Positions 45,815-57,429 are shown, numbered from the stretch's first letter. The stretch is DNA of 64,000 bases from Streptomyces sp. VRA16 Mangrove soil (GCF_017377775.1 NZ_JAFVLN010000015.1:124001-188000), one strand, 5' to 3'. Made by a program: numbers and translations. Notes: a model not told the origin generated them from the letters alone.

Positions 45815-45955
45815 TCTCGTTGTGGCCGGCCGCGCCCCGCGGCGCAGCCGCTGATGGATACAGCCCCGCGCCCCCGGAGATGCGGACGCCAAGGCACCCC
45901 AAAGCACCGCCAGGTACAGTGCGGAGATCAGCAGCCCAGCCAAAAAGGCCCGTAC

Positions 45956-46804
45956 GTGTTGACTCAGACCACCACCCGGGTCCTCGAACCGAGCGACCTG
46001 GACGCCGCGCTCGCGGTACTCGACCGCGAGCCGGTCGCCAATGCCTTCGTGACGGCCCGCGTCCGCATCGCGGGCCTCGACCCGTGGCGGCTCGGCGGCG
46101 AGATGTGGGGCTGGTACCAGGACGGGATGCTGGAGTCGCTCTGCTACGCGGGCGCCAACCTCGTCCCGATCTGCGCCACCGACCGCGCCGTACGCGGCTT
46201 CGCCGACCGCGCCCGGCGGGCCGGCCGCCGGTGCTCGTCCATCGTCGGCCCCGCGCAGGCCACGGCCCTGCTGTGGCGCCTCCTGGAGCCCTCCTGGGGC
46301 CCGGCCCGCGAGGTCCGCGCCCATCAGCCGCTGATGGTCACGGACCGGATGCCGGTGGACGTCGTCCCGGACCCGTACGTCCGTCGCATCCGCAAGGACG
46401 AGATGGACACGATCATGCCGGCGTGCGTGGCCATGTTCACCGAGGAGGTCGGCGTCTCCCCGCTGGCCGGTGACGGCGGCCTGCTCTACCAGGCGCGGGT
46501 GGCCGAACTGGTCGGCTCGGGCCGCTCGTTCGCCCGCCTCGACGAGCACGGCAACGTGATCTTCAAGGCGGAGATCGGCGCCGCGACCCCCGACGCCTGC
46601 CAGATCCAGGGCGTGTGGGTGGCCCCCGAGTACCGCGGCAGGGGCCTCGCGGCCCCGGGCATGGCGGCGGTGGTCCGCTACGCGCTGGCGGACGTGGCCC
46701 CGGTCGTCAGCCTCTACGTCAACGACTTCAACACCCCGGCGCGCGCGGCGTACCGCAGGGTCGGCTTCGAAGAGGTCGGCGCTTTCATGAGCGTCCTGTT
46801 CTGA
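45956..46804 (+). CDS. GNAT N-acetyltransferase with N-terminal DUF4081-like domain
   Basis: 282 aa from the GTG at 45956 (TTG at 45959 also possible), with AAGG upstream. The N-terminal half (VLEPSDLDAALAVLDREPV, MWGWYQDGMLESLCYAGANL) is the DUF4081 domain; the C-terminal half is a GNAT fold with the CoA motif VAPEYRGRGLAAPGM and SLYVNDFNTPARAAYRRVGF. It would move acetyl from acetyl-CoA to an unknown amine. It is followed by repeat copy C. Confidence 0.87.
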   Translation: MLTQTTTRVLEPSDLDAALAVLDREPVANAFVTARVRIAGLDPWRLGGEMWGWYQDGMLESLCYAGANLVPICATDRAVRGFADRARRAGRRCSSIVGPAQATALLWRLLEPSWGPAREVRAHQPLMVTDRMPVDVVPDPYVRRIRKDEMDTIMPACVAMFTEEVGVSPLAGDGGLLYQARVAELVGSGRSFARLDEHGNVIFKAEIGAATPDACQIQGVWVAPEYRGRGLAAPGMAAVVRYALADVAPVVSLYVNDFNTPARAAYRRVGFEEVGAFMSVLF

Positions 46805-46823
46805 CCCCCACCCCACCCCCTCG

Positions 46824-47008
46824 CACAATCCCCCGCCCGCCCCCGCCCCGCCTTGGGTGTTCGGCGGCCCGCCCCGCCCGCCTCGGGTGTTCGGCGGCCC
46901 GCCCCTGCCCGCCTCGGACAATCCGCCGCCCACCCGCACCCGCCTTGGGCAATCTGCCGCCAAGGGCGGCAGGGTGGGCAAGGCGGCACCCCAGCGCCGG
47001 GCAGGCGC
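46824..47008 (-). repeat. dispersed repeat copy C: 30-bp tandem array plus 69-bp core
   Basis: The core (46940-47008, reverse orientation) is identical at all 69 positions to copy A (5987-6055); similarity continues less exactly for about 25 bp on the side away from the array. On the CAAGGCGG side, to about 46824, are three to four 30-bp units with GCCGCCGAACACCC and GATTGTCCGAGG variants. It fills the 383-bp gap 46805-47187 after a GNAT gene, the remainder being simple GC-rich sequence with a short duplicated 46-bp segment at about 47029-47119 (GCGGCACCCCGATCACCGGG twice). Confidence 0.85.
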
Positions 47009-47174
47009 TGCCGCAGGCCCCCGCCCACGGCCCCGCTGCGGCACCCCGATCACCGGGCGAGCGTCCGGCAAGGCGCGGCCCCGCTGCGGCACCCCGATCA
47101 CCGGGCGAGCGCCCGACAAGCCACCGCCCCGGCACCGACCCGCCCACCCCGTACAGCCCGGCCCCGCCCCGGGG

Positions 47175-47180
47175 TACCCT
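47175..47180 (+). promoter_or_regulatory. -10 box for possible leaderless transcript
   Basis: TACCCT (TAnnnT) lies 7 nt before the ATG at 47188. No ribosome binding site or -35 was found. Confidence 0.4.
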
Positions 47181-47187
47181 CCGGGAC

Positions 47188-47754
47188 ATGCCGCACCGCA
47201 GCCGCACGGACGACACCCCCGTCACCATCGGCCCCCTCGACCTGCGCGCCCACGTGGACGAAGCCCTCGCGGTCCAGGCCCACGCCTTCGGCCTCAGCGA
47301 CGACGAGATCGCCGTCCGCCGCCAGATCGTGCTGCGGCACATGACGTACCCGGGAGCCCGCGCGCTCGGCGCCACCACCGACACCGGCCGCCTCGTCGGC
47401 TTCGTCTACGGGATGCCCAACGACCGCACCCACTGGTGGTCCACCGTCGTCGAGCCCTACCTGCGCGCCCGCGGCACCGACCACTGGCTCGACGACTCGT
47501 TCGTCATCACGGAGCTGCACGTCCACCCCGGCTACCAGAACCGCGGCATCGGCCGCACCCTCATCACCACGATCACCGACTCCGCGGTTCAGCCCCGCTC
47601 GATCCTCTCCGCGATCGACTTCGAGAGCCCGGCCCGCGGCCTGTACCGCTCCCTCGGCTACGACGACCTGGCCCGCCAGGTGCTCTTCCCCAGCGCCCCG
47701 AAGCCGTACGCCGTGATGGGCGCCCCGCTGCCGCTGCTCAGGCGCATCGCGTAA
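47188..47754 (+). CDS. GNAT family N-acetyltransferase
   Basis: 188 aa from the ATG at 47188. The acetyl-CoA motif reads LHVHPGYQNRGIGRTLI, followed by the GNAT strand ILSAIDFESPARGLYRSLGY. The start is chosen by the leaderless -10. Substrate is unknown. It is separated from proS by 71 bp in the same direction. Confidence 0.88.
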   Translation: MPHRSRTDDTPVTIGPLDLRAHVDEALAVQAHAFGLSDDEIAVRRQIVLRHMTYPGARALGATTDTGRLVGFVYGMPNDRTHWWSTVVEPYLRARGTDHWLDDSFVITELHVHPGYQNRGIGRTLITTITDSAVQPRSILSAIDFESPARGLYRSLGYDDLARQVLFPSAPKPYAVMGAPLPLLRRIA

Positions 47755-47825
47755 CCGATTTCCGGCCGCGCCCGCCCCCCGGCTAACCTCCTGGGACCAC
47801 CCTTTCGCAGCAGGAGTCAAGAATC

Positions 47826-49526
47826 ATGGCCAAGGCCCAGGTCCAGCGCATGTCCCGGTTGATGGTGAAGACCTTGCGCGACGACCCGGCGGACGCCGAG
47901 GTGCTCAGCCACAAGCTCCTCGTGCGCGCCGGTTACGTGCGCCGCACCGCCGCGGGCGTCTGGTCCTGGCTGCCGCTCGGCAAGAAGGTCCTGGCCAACG
48001 TCGAGCGCGTCGTGCGCGAGGAGATGGACGCCATGGGCGGCCAGGAGGTCACCCTCCCCGCCCTGCTGCCCAAGGAGCCCTACGAGGCGACGAACCGCTG
48101 GACCGAGTACGGCGCCGAGCTGTTCCGCCTCAACGACCGCAAGGGCGGCGACTACCTCCTCGGCCCCACCCACGAGGAGATCTTCACCCTCCTGGTCAAG
48201 GACCAGTGCACGTCCTACAAGGACCTGCCGGTCATCCTGTACCAGATCCAGACGAAGTACCGCGACGAGGCCCGCCCCCGCGCCGGCATCCTGCGCGGCC
48301 GCGAGTTCCTGATGAAGGACTCGTACTCCTTCGACCTGGAGGACGAGGGCCTCGCCCGGTCCTACGCGCTGCACCGCGCCGCGTACCAGAAGATCTTCGA
48401 GCGCCTCGGCCTCGACTACCGCATCTGCGCCGCCACCGCCGGCGCCATGGGCGGCTCGAAGTCGGAGGAGTTCCTCGCCCCGGCCGCCGCCGGTGAGGAC
48501 ACCTTCGCCGACTGCCCCAACTGCGACTACGCGGCGAACACCGAGGCCGTCTCCTTCGCCCTCAAGCCGGTCGACGCCGAGGGCGTCGCCGCGCTGGAGG
48601 AGATCCCCACCCCCGACACCCCGACCATCGAGACGCTCGCCGCGCACCTCGGTGTCCAGGCCTCGGAGACCCTCAAGAACCTCCTGGTGAAGGTCGACGG
48701 CGAGATCGTCGCCATCGGCGTCCCCGGTGACCGCGAGGTCGACATGGACAAGGTCGAGGCGCACTTCGCCCCGGCCGCCGTCGAGCTGGTCACGGCCGAG
48801 GACTTCGAGGGCCGCGACGACCTGGTCCGCGGCTACGTCGGCCCGCAGGGCCTGGAGAAGGTCCAGTACATCGCCGACCCGCGCGTCGCCCCCGGCACCG
48901 CCTGGATCACCGGCGCCAACAAGGACGGCGTGCACGCCAAGAACGTCGTCGCGGGCCGTGACTTCGAGGTCGACGCGTACGTCGACGTCGTCGTGGTCCA
49001 GGAGGGGGACCCCTGCCCCTCCTGCGGTACGGGCCTGAAGCTGGACCGCGCCATCGAGATCGGCCACATCTTCCAGCTGGGCCGCAAGTACGCCGACGCC
49101 TTCCAGCTCGACGTCCTCGGCCAGAACGGCAAGCCGGTCCGCGTCACCATGGGCTCCTACGGCATCGGCGTCTCGCGCGCCGTGGCCGCCCTCGCCGAGC
49201 AGCACGCCGACGACAAGGGTCTGGTCTGGCCCGCGGAGATCGCCCCCGCCGACGTCCACGTGGTGGCCGCGGGCAAGGCCCTCCAGACCGAGCTGGCCCT
49301 GGAGGTCTCGGACCTGCTCGCCGAGGCCGGCGTCCGCGTCCTGGTCGACGACCGCCCCGGCATCTCGCCCGGCGTGAAGTTCACCGACTCCGAGCTCATC
49401 GGCGTCCCGAAGATCCTGGTCGCGGGGCGCCGCAGCGGCGACCGTGTCCTGGAGCTGAAGGACCGTCGCACGGGCGAGCGCGAGGAGCTCACGGTCGAGG
49501 AGGCCGTGGCCCGCCTCACCGCCTGA
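47826..49526 (+). CDS. proS: prolyl-tRNA synthetase (bacterial type with editing insert)
   Basis: 566 aa, ATG with GGAG upstream. Class II motifs are seen: motif 1 region LSHKLLVRAGYVRRTAAGVW, motif 2 QIQTKYRDEARPRAGILRGR with EFLMKDSYSF, motif 3 GSYGIGVSRAVAALAEQ. Between motifs 2 and 3 is the INS domain (about 225-390, ETLKNLLVKVDGEIVAIGVP) that deacylates Ala-tRNA(Pro), typical of the bacterial type 1 ProRS. The anticodon-binding domain (about 470-566) closes it. Charges tRNA(Pro) in the cytoplasm. A strong terminator follows. Confidence 0.97.
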   Translation: MAKAQVQRMSRLMVKTLRDDPADAEVLSHKLLVRAGYVRRTAAGVWSWLPLGKKVLANVERVVREEMDAMGGQEVTLPALLPKEPYEATNRWTEYGAELFRLNDRKGGDYLLGPTHEEIFTLLVKDQCTSYKDLPVILYQIQTKYRDEARPRAGILRGREFLMKDSYSFDLEDEGLARSYALHRAAYQKIFERLGLDYRICAATAGAMGGSKSEEFLAPAAAGEDTFADCPNCDYAANTEAVSFALKPVDAEGVAALEEIPTPDTPTIETLAAHLGVQASETLKNLLVKVDGEIVAIGVPGDREVDMDKVEAHFAPAAVELVTAEDFEGRDDLVRGYVGPQGLEKVQYIADPRVAPGTAWITGANKDGVHAKNVVAGRDFEVDAYVDVVVVQEGDPCPSCGTGLKLDRAIEIGHIFQLGRKYADAFQLDVLGQNGKPVRVTMGSYGIGVSRAVAALAEQHADDKGLVWPAEIAPADVHVVAAGKALQTELALEVSDLLAEAGVRVLVDDRPGISPGVKFTDSELIGVPKILVAGRRSGDRVLELKDRRTGEREELTVEEAVARLTA

Positions 49527-49538
49527 CCCACCGGGAGG

Positions 49539-49564
49539 GGAGCCGGGGCCGCGGCCCCGGCTCC
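49539..49564 (+). terminator. hairpin terminator of proS
   Basis: A 26-nt palindrome with 12-bp arms, GGAGCCGGGGCC and its complement, 12 nt after the stop codon. Confidence 0.85.
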
Positions 49565-49601
49565 GCCCGATAACCCCGGGCCCAGGCGCCCGGTCGCCTT
49601 C

Positions 49602-49607
49602 TAAGGT
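49602..49607 (+). promoter_or_regulatory. -10 box for leaderless transcript
   Basis: TAAGGT (TAnnnT) lies exactly 6 nt before the ATG at 49614. No ribosome binding site is present; a -35 box was not identified. Confidence 0.45.
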
Positions 49608-49613
49608 GACGTC

Positions 49614-50105
49614 ATGCCCGAACTGCAGCTTCTGAGCCCCGAGCACGCCCCGGCGGTCCTTGCCTTCGAGCGGGAGAACCGGGAGTTCTTCGCCAAGACC
49701 GTGCCGGACCGCGGCGACGCGTACTTCGACCACTTCGCCGAACGCCACGCGGCCCTGCTCGCCGAACAGGTCGCGGGTACCGCCCTGTTCCACGTCCTGG
49801 TCGGTGAGGACGGCGAGGTCCTCGGCCGCTTCAACCTCTACGATCCGGCCGACGGCAGTGCCGAACTCGGCTTCCGCGTCGCGCAGCAGGCCACCGGGCG
49901 CGGCCTCGCCACGGCCACCGTCCGCCGCCTGTTCACGCTGGCCGCCGACGCGTACGGCCTGAAGCGGCTCACCGCGGCGGCCGCCCGCACCAACCACGCC
50001 TCGCGCACCGTCCTGACCCGCACCGGGTTCCGCGAGACCGGTGAACGCCTTCTGAAGAAGGGCGGCCCGGGCATCACGTACGTACGCGAGCTGACGGGCC
50101 CCTGA
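49614..50105 (+). CDS. RimJ/RimL-type GNAT N-acetyltransferase
   Basis: 163 aa. The first half has AVLAFERENREFFAKTVPDR, a RimJ-like opening; GRFNLYDPADGSAELGFRVA and the CoA motif QATGRGLATATVRRLF follow, then AAARTNHASRTVLTRTGFRE. It may acetylate a protein N-terminus or small amine. It is convergent with the kinase-fold gene at 50118, with a 12-bp gap. Confidence 0.9.
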   Translation: MPELQLLSPEHAPAVLAFERENREFFAKTVPDRGDAYFDHFAERHAALLAEQVAGTALFHVLVGEDGEVLGRFNLYDPADGSAELGFRVAQQATGRGLATATVRRLFTLAADAYGLKRLTAAAARTNHASRTVLTRTGFRETGERLLKKGGPGITYVRELTGP

Positions 50106-50117
50106 GGGCCCGAACGC

Positions 50118-51020
50118 TCAGAGCCAGCCCGCGAATTCGAGCAGGTTCTCGCCGTCGCGCTCGCGCCCCACGCGCAGCGCCCGCACCCCGGACTCCACCG
50201 CCCGGAACAGCGTCCAGCCGCGCAGCCGCTCCTGGTCCACGTCGAGCGACTCGGCGAGCTTCTTCACCCGGCGCCGGGTGATCGCGGGCCCGGACGGCGA
50301 GCCGATCAGGTCCTCCACCCGGTCGCGCACCAGCCGCGCCAGGTCGAAGGCGCACTCGCCCACCACCGGGTCGGGGCCGACGACCAGCCACGGCATCCGC
50401 TCGCCCGACAGCACCTTCGACTGCCGGAACGTGCCGTGCAGCAAACGGAGTTCGGGCGGCGCGGCCACCAGCGACTCACGTGCCTCAAGCGCCGCGTCGA
50501 CCAGCGGGGCCACCTCGGGGAAGGCGTCCACCGTCGCGCGCATCGCCGTCGCCTGACGGCCCGTCCGCTCGGGGACCGTCTCGCAGTTGCGGCCCTCCGG
50601 CGGGCCCACCCACAGTCGGCGCAGCGTGCCCGCCGCCTCCAGGAGAGCCTTCGCCTCCGGCAGCGTACGGACGGAGATCTCGGGGTGCAGGCGCTCCAGG
50701 AGCAGGGCGCCGTCGTTGATCCCCTCGTCGAGCAGGCGCACCGCGCCGAAGCCGTCCCAGTGGGTCAGCGCCGCCCGCTCCGCCTCGGGGCGGAACCGCT
50801 CCGGCGCCAGCTTCAGGATCGCGGGCGAACCGTCGGCCCTGCGTACGTGCGCGACGAGACTGCTGCGCCCGCCGGGCACGTGCACCCGCTCGACCGACAC
50901 CTCGCGCCGGGCCGCGGCCTCGTCGAGCAGCGTGCCCACCCCGGCGAGCCACTCGGACGCCCCGTCGTCGCGCACCTCGCCGAGCGCGTTCACCAGGCGC
51001 GAAGGCGGTTCGAAAGCCAT
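50118..51020 (-). CDS. aminoglycoside phosphotransferase-fold protein, probable pseudokinase
   Basis: 300 aa from the ATG at 51020, with AAGGGAA about 10 nt upstream. The sequence follows the APH(6)/hydroxyurea-kinase fold: GRSSLVAHVRRADGSPAILK (Lys70 as ATP lysine), LLLERLHPEI, then LLHGTFRQSKVL and GPDPVVGECAFDLARLVRD. In active members the fourth reads HGDLHxxN; here the catalytic Asp is Thr197 and the Asn is Lys202, while the DFG-equivalent Asp217 is kept. So it keeps the fold but probably lacks phosphotransfer. It should not be read as antibiotic resistance without testing. It is followed on the same strand, upstream, by the ferritin-like gene. Confidence 0.8.
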   Translation of the reverse strand: MAFEPPSRLVNALGEVRDDGASEWLAGVGTLLDEAAARREVSVERVHVPGGRSSLVAHVRRADGSPAILKLAPERFRPEAERAALTHWDGFGAVRLLDEGINDGALLLERLHPEISVRTLPEAKALLEAAGTLRRLWVGPPEGRNCETVPERTGRQATAMRATVDAFPEVAPLVDAALEARESLVAAPPELRLLHGTFRQSKVLSGERMPWLVVGPDPVVGECAFDLARLVRDRVEDLIGSPSGPAITRRRVKKLAESLDVDQERLRGWTLFRAVESGVRALRVGRERDGENLLEFAGWL

Positions 51021-51047
51021 GCGCGAGTAATTCCCTTCCAAAGATTG

Positions 51048-51542
51048 CTATGTGCGGGGCGTCACCGTGGAACCGGAGGCGGACGCCGAGGGCGCCGCGG
51101 CCCGTTCGGTGAGCCCAGGGAAGGCTACGCTGCTGCCGCGCCAGCGCACCGCACGGACCGCCGCCTCCCGCAGCGCGTCCGCCGCTTCCCGGCGCCGCGC
51201 ACCCTCCGACGCCCGGACGAGATCCGAGTAGACCCCGGCGACCTTGTCCTCGATGTCGGCCGCGAGCCGCGCCGCTGCCGCCGAGTCCGGCACCGGGAAG
51301 GGGAGCGCGTACGCACCCGCCGACTCCTCCGGGTCGCCGCCCAGGTCGCGCACCGTGCGGCGCAGCGCGTCACGGCGGGCGCGGTGCGCGTCGTACGCCG
51401 CCTTCGCCTCGTCGCGGCGCCCTTCACGGATGCGGCCGCCGACCACCCCGTACCCGTACACGGCCGCGTGCTCGGCGCGCAGCGCCGCCTGCACGGCGGC
51501 CAGCAGGCTCTGATCCGTCGTCGTGGTCACGGAGACCCTCAC
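51048..51542 (-). CDS. ferritin-like DUF4439 protein
   Basis: 164 aa from a GTG whose triplet overlaps the stop of the lipoprotein gene (GTGA). Long alpha helices include LLAAVQAALRAEHAAVYGYG, EAKAAYDAHRARRDALRRTV and RLAADIEDKVAGVYSDLVRA, the DUF4439 ferritin-like four-helix pattern (ExxxH type in AEHAA). Such proteins are thought to bind metals or act as unknown redox enzymes; the metal ligands are not complete enough to call. It is translationally coupled to the lipoprotein. Confidence 0.85.
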   Translation of the reverse strand: MRVSVTTTTDQSLLAAVQAALRAEHAAVYGYGVVGGRIREGRRDEAKAAYDAHRARRDALRRTVRDLGGDPEESAGAYALPFPVPDSAAAARLAADIEDKVAGVYSDLVRASEGARRREAADALREAAVRAVRWRGSSVAFPGLTERAAAPSASASGSTVTPRT

Positions 51543-52015
51543 CCCTCACTCAGCAAAAACGCGTGCCCGGCCCCGGCCGCCGCCACCGACGCGAGCAGCC
51601 GCGCCAGTTCCGCGGGAGCGTCGGGGGCGGCCAGTGCCGTCATCCGGCGGTCCGACAGCTCCCGCTCGGCCGCCGCCAGCGCCTTCAGCACGTCCTTCTC
51701 GGCCACCGGCGGGGTCGAGGGAGCGGTCGAGGCGGAGGGGCGCGGGGCGCCGCCGAACGCCTTCACGTGCCGCTCCACCTCGTCGCGCAGCGGCGTGAGC
51801 CGGGCGGCCAGCGACGGCAGCGCGCCGAGCGCCTGGTCGTACTGGCCGAGCAGGTCCGCGCTCTCCCGCGCCGCCTTCGCCTTCAGCCGCTTCTCCCGCG
51901 AGACGGCGGGCGCGCCCTCGGCACCCCCGCCGTCGTCGCCACCGTTCGAACAGCCCGTCAACAGCGCGGCGCCGGCCAGCGAGACGAGCAGACTCCTACG
52001 AGTGGTGAGCGGCAC
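51539..52015 (-). CDS. small Tat-type lipoprotein
   Basis: 158 aa. A Tat-like signal TTRRSLLVSLAGAALLTGC (Arg6-Arg7; lipobox LTGC) is followed by a Gly/Asp linker and a helical body (KRLKAKAARESADLLGQYDQ; VLKALAAAERELSDRRMTAL). It is exported, lipid-anchored, and its stop overlaps the ferritin-like start, so the two are made together. Divergent from rimP. No family was recognised. Confidence 0.8.
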   Translation of the reverse strand: MPLTTRRSLLVSLAGAALLTGCSNGGDDGGGAEGAPAVSREKRLKAKAARESADLLGQYDQALGALPSLAARLTPLRDEVERHVKAFGGAPRPSASTAPSTPPVAEKDVLKALAAAERELSDRRMTALAAPDAPAELARLLASVAAAGAGHAFLLSEG

Positions 52016-52188
52016 GGCGGACGTCCTAGGGCAGAGGTTCGGCGGGGAACGGCGGGTGACCGAAGATCACCGTACAGTCGCCCCCTTTCCGGTGGACGGC
52101 AACACCCCCCTGGACCGGATACCCTTTGACCTGACGCGCAAGGAATGTCAGTAACCACAACAGCACACGCGGCCGAGGAGTCACCCGG

Positions 52189-52716
52189 ATGAGCACCACC
52201 CAGAACGAGAGGCTGCGGGAACTACTGGAACCGCTCGTGAGCTCACAGGGGCTCGACCTCGAGGAGATCGAGGTGGCCTCGGTAGGACGCAAGCGTGTGC
52301 TGCGTGTCGTCGTCGACTCGGACGAGGGCGCTGACCTTGACGCGATCGCCGATGTGAGCCGCGCGCTCTCGGCGAAGCTCGACGAGACGGACGCCATGGG
52401 CGACGGGGAGTACGAGCTCGAAGTCGGTACGCCGGGAGCCGAGCGTCCGCTCACCGAGCACCGCCACTACGTCCGCGCGACGGACCGCCTGGTCAAGTTC
52501 CAGCTGAACGACGACACGGAGCTGGTCGCGCGCATTCTCAAGGTCGACGACGAGGGTCTCGACCTGGAGGTTCCGGGAGTGAAGGGCCGCAAGGCCACCT
52601 CCCGCAGGCTGGACTTCACGGACATCGCCAAGGCGCGTGTCCAGGTCGAGTTCAACCGCAAGAACAAGAACGACAGCAACGACAGCGACAACAACGACAA
52701 CGAAGAGGAGGCGTAG
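52189..52716 (+). CDS. rimP: ribosome maturation factor RimP
   Basis: 175 aa. N-terminal alpha/beta and C-terminal Sm-like domains: LLEPLVSSQGLDLEEIEVAS, LRVVVDSDEGADLDAIADVS, ELEVGTPGAERPLTEHRHY. It takes part in 30S subunit maturation. The last 25 residues are an Asn/Asp/Lys-rich tail (KNDSNDSDNNDNEEEA) with a simple-sequence DNA basis. It heads the rimP-nusA-ylxR-infB cluster, nusA starting 2 nt after its stop. Confidence 0.95.
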   Translation: MSTTQNERLRELLEPLVSSQGLDLEEIEVASVGRKRVLRVVVDSDEGADLDAIADVSRALSAKLDETDAMGDGEYELEVGTPGAERPLTEHRHYVRATDRLVKFQLNDDTELVARILKVDDEGLDLEVPGVKGRKATSRRLDFTDIAKARVQVEFNRKNKNDSNDSDNNDNEEEA

Positions 52717-52718
52717 CC

Positions 52719-53729
52719 GTGGACATCGACATGAGTGCCCTGCGGGGTCTGGTCCGGGAGAAGGAGATCTCCTTCGATCTGCTGGTCGAGGCGATCGAGT
52801 CGGCCCTCCTCATCGCCTACCACCGCACCGAGGGGAGCTTCCGCCAGGCGCGCGTGAAGCTGGACCGCGAGAGCGGCCATGTGACGGTGTGGGCGACGGA
52901 GGACCCGCGGGACCTCGAAGAGGGCCAGGAGCCCAAGGAGTTCGACGACACCCCCTCCGACTTCGGCCGTATCGCCGCGACCACCGCGAAGCAGGTCATC
53001 CTGCAGCGGCTGCGCGACGCCGAGGACGACGCGACGCTCGGCGAGTACGCGGGCCGCGAGGGCGACATCGTCATGGGCCAGGTCCAGCAGGGCCGCGACC
53101 CGAAGAACGTGCTGGTGGACATCGGCAAGCTGGAGGCCATCCTGCCGGTGCAGGAGCAGGTCCCGGGCGAGGAGTACCCGCACGGTCTGCGCCTTCGCTC
53201 GTACGTGGTCCGGGTGGCCAAGGGCGTGCGCGGCCCGTCCGTGACGCTCTCGCGCACCCACCCCAACCTCGTGAAGAAGCTCTTCGCGCTGGAGGTCCCG
53301 GAGATCGCCGACGGCTCGGTCGAGATCGCGGCCATCGCGCGTGAGGCCGGTCACCGTACGAAGATCGCCGTCCGGTCCACCCGCAGCGGGCTCAACGCCA
53401 AGGGCGCGTGCATCGGCCCCATGGGCGGGCGCGTGCGCAATGTGATGAGCGAGCTCAACGGCGAGAAGATCGACATCGTCGACTGGTCCGACGACCCGGC
53501 GGAGATGGTGGCCAACGCGCTGTCCCCGGCCCGTGTCTCGAAGGTCGAGATCGTCGACATGGGGGCCCGGTCCGCCCGGGTCACCGTGCCCGACTACCAG
53601 CTCTCGCTGGCCATCGGCAAGGAGGGGCAGAACGCCCGCCTCGCCGCGCGGCTGACCGGCTGGCGGATCGACATCCGTCCGGACACCGAGCAGGCGGCTT
53701 CCGACGCCGGGTCGGGTTCCGGGGAATAA
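52719..53729 (+). CDS. nusA: transcription termination/antitermination factor NusA
   Basis: 336 aa, GTG start. NusA N-terminal domain (MSALRGLVREKEISFDLLVE; AYHRTEGSFRQARVKLDRES), S1 domain (about 120-190, REGDIVMGQVQQGRDPKNVL), and KH domains (RTKIAVRSTRSGLNAKGACI; LAIGKEGQNARLAARLTGWR) are in order. It lacks the C-terminal acidic repeats of enterobacterial NusA, as is normal in actinobacteria. It binds RNA polymerase and nascent RNA. Co-transcribed with rimP. Confidence 0.97.
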   Translation: MDIDMSALRGLVREKEISFDLLVEAIESALLIAYHRTEGSFRQARVKLDRESGHVTVWATEDPRDLEEGQEPKEFDDTPSDFGRIAATTAKQVILQRLRDAEDDATLGEYAGREGDIVMGQVQQGRDPKNVLVDIGKLEAILPVQEQVPGEEYPHGLRLRSYVVRVAKGVRGPSVTLSRTHPNLVKKLFALEVPEIADGSVEIAAIAREAGHRTKIAVRSTRSGLNAKGACIGPMGGRVRNVMSELNGEKIDIVDWSDDPAEMVANALSPARVSKVEIVDMGARSARVTVPDYQLSLAIGKEGQNARLAARLTGWRIDIRPDTEQAASDAGSGSGE

Positions 53730-53831
53730 TTCCGGGCGCTGAGCGCTTGGATCACGACAGTATGTGACGTAGACGGCCGTTCGATTTTTGCCCCAAAGGG
53801 GTGAGGTCGGTACGGGGAGGTAGACTTAAGC

Positions 53832-54110
53832 GTGTCTGGCCGGACGCAAGCCCGCGCCTGCCCTGAGCGAACCTGCGTGGGTTGCCGGGAGCGAGCGGCC
53901 AAGAGCGATCTGCTGCGGATCGTGGTGATCGAGGGCGCCTGCGCCCCCGATGATCGCGGTACGCTGCCGGGCCGGGGTGCCTACGTGCACCCCGCCGTGG
54001 TCTGTCTCGACCTGGCGGTCCGCCGCCGGGCGTTCCAGCGGGCGTTCAAAGCCCCTGGACCGTTCGACACGGAGGCGCTTCGCCACCGAGTCGAGCAGGC
54101 AACACCGTAA
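53832..54110 (+). CDS. ylxR: YlxR family RNA-binding protein
   Basis: 92 aa from the GTG at 53832. ERTCVGCRERAAKSDLLRIV (Cys15, Cys18) and GRGAYVHPAVVCLDLAVRR are the YlxR signatures. The family, between nusA and infB in most Gram-positives, is a small nucleic-acid-binding protein (RnpM in Bacillus). A TAGACT box lies 5 nt before the GTG, so a separate leaderless start is possible. Confidence 0.92.
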   Translation: MSGRTQARACPERTCVGCRERAAKSDLLRIVVIEGACAPDDRGTLPGRGAYVHPAVVCLDLAVRRRAFQRAFKAPGPFDTEALRHRVEQATP

Positions 54111-54173
54111 GAAGCGCCGCGCGGAACCCCCGTGCGGCCCTGGTACCCCGCGAGTTGGAAGTAGGTCGAGATT

Positions 54174-54243
54174 GCGATGAGCACTCGATGAGCACGCGAT
54201 GAGTACGCCCATGAAGTAGCGACGGTCCGGCGTAACCCGGACC
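54174..54243 (+). promoter_or_regulatory. infB leader: 3 x 11-bp direct repeat and a hairpin before the ribosome binding site
   Basis: 54174-54206 holds three 11-bp units of GCGATGAGCAC type. A 7-bp stem, GGTCCGG (54224-54230) and CCGGACC (54237-54243), then ends one base before AAAAGGAG, the infB ribosome binding site. It may regulate IF2 translation or be a residue of autoregulation; no known riboswitch matches. Confidence 0.45.
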
Positions 54244-54256
54244 TAAAAGGAGCGAA

Positions 54257-57331
<3,075 letters not shown>

Positions 57332-57349
57332 CCGACACAGCACGCGACT

Positions 57350-57404
57350 GGGGCCGGTTGACGGGCGTATTTCCCTCCGGGGGAAATTCCCGTCGATCGG
57401 CCCC
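57350..57404 (+). terminator. long hairpin terminator of infB
   Basis: GGGGCCG (57350-57356) pairs with CGGCCCC (57398-57404), then GACGGG with CCCGTC and ATTTCCC with GGGAAAT, making a nearly continuous stem of about 24 bp with wobbles. It follows the infB stop by 18 nt. Confidence 0.8.
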
Positions 57405-57429
57405 GGCCGTTGCGTGTACGGTTCCCGTA

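Noticed and set aside
47755..47825. T-box or riboswitch before proS
   Set aside because: Only 71 bp separate the genes and no T-box consensus, stem set or antiterminator was visible.
50118..51020. Aminoglycoside resistance gene
   Set aside because: The fold matches but the catalytic Asp and Asn are replaced; no resistance function is supported.
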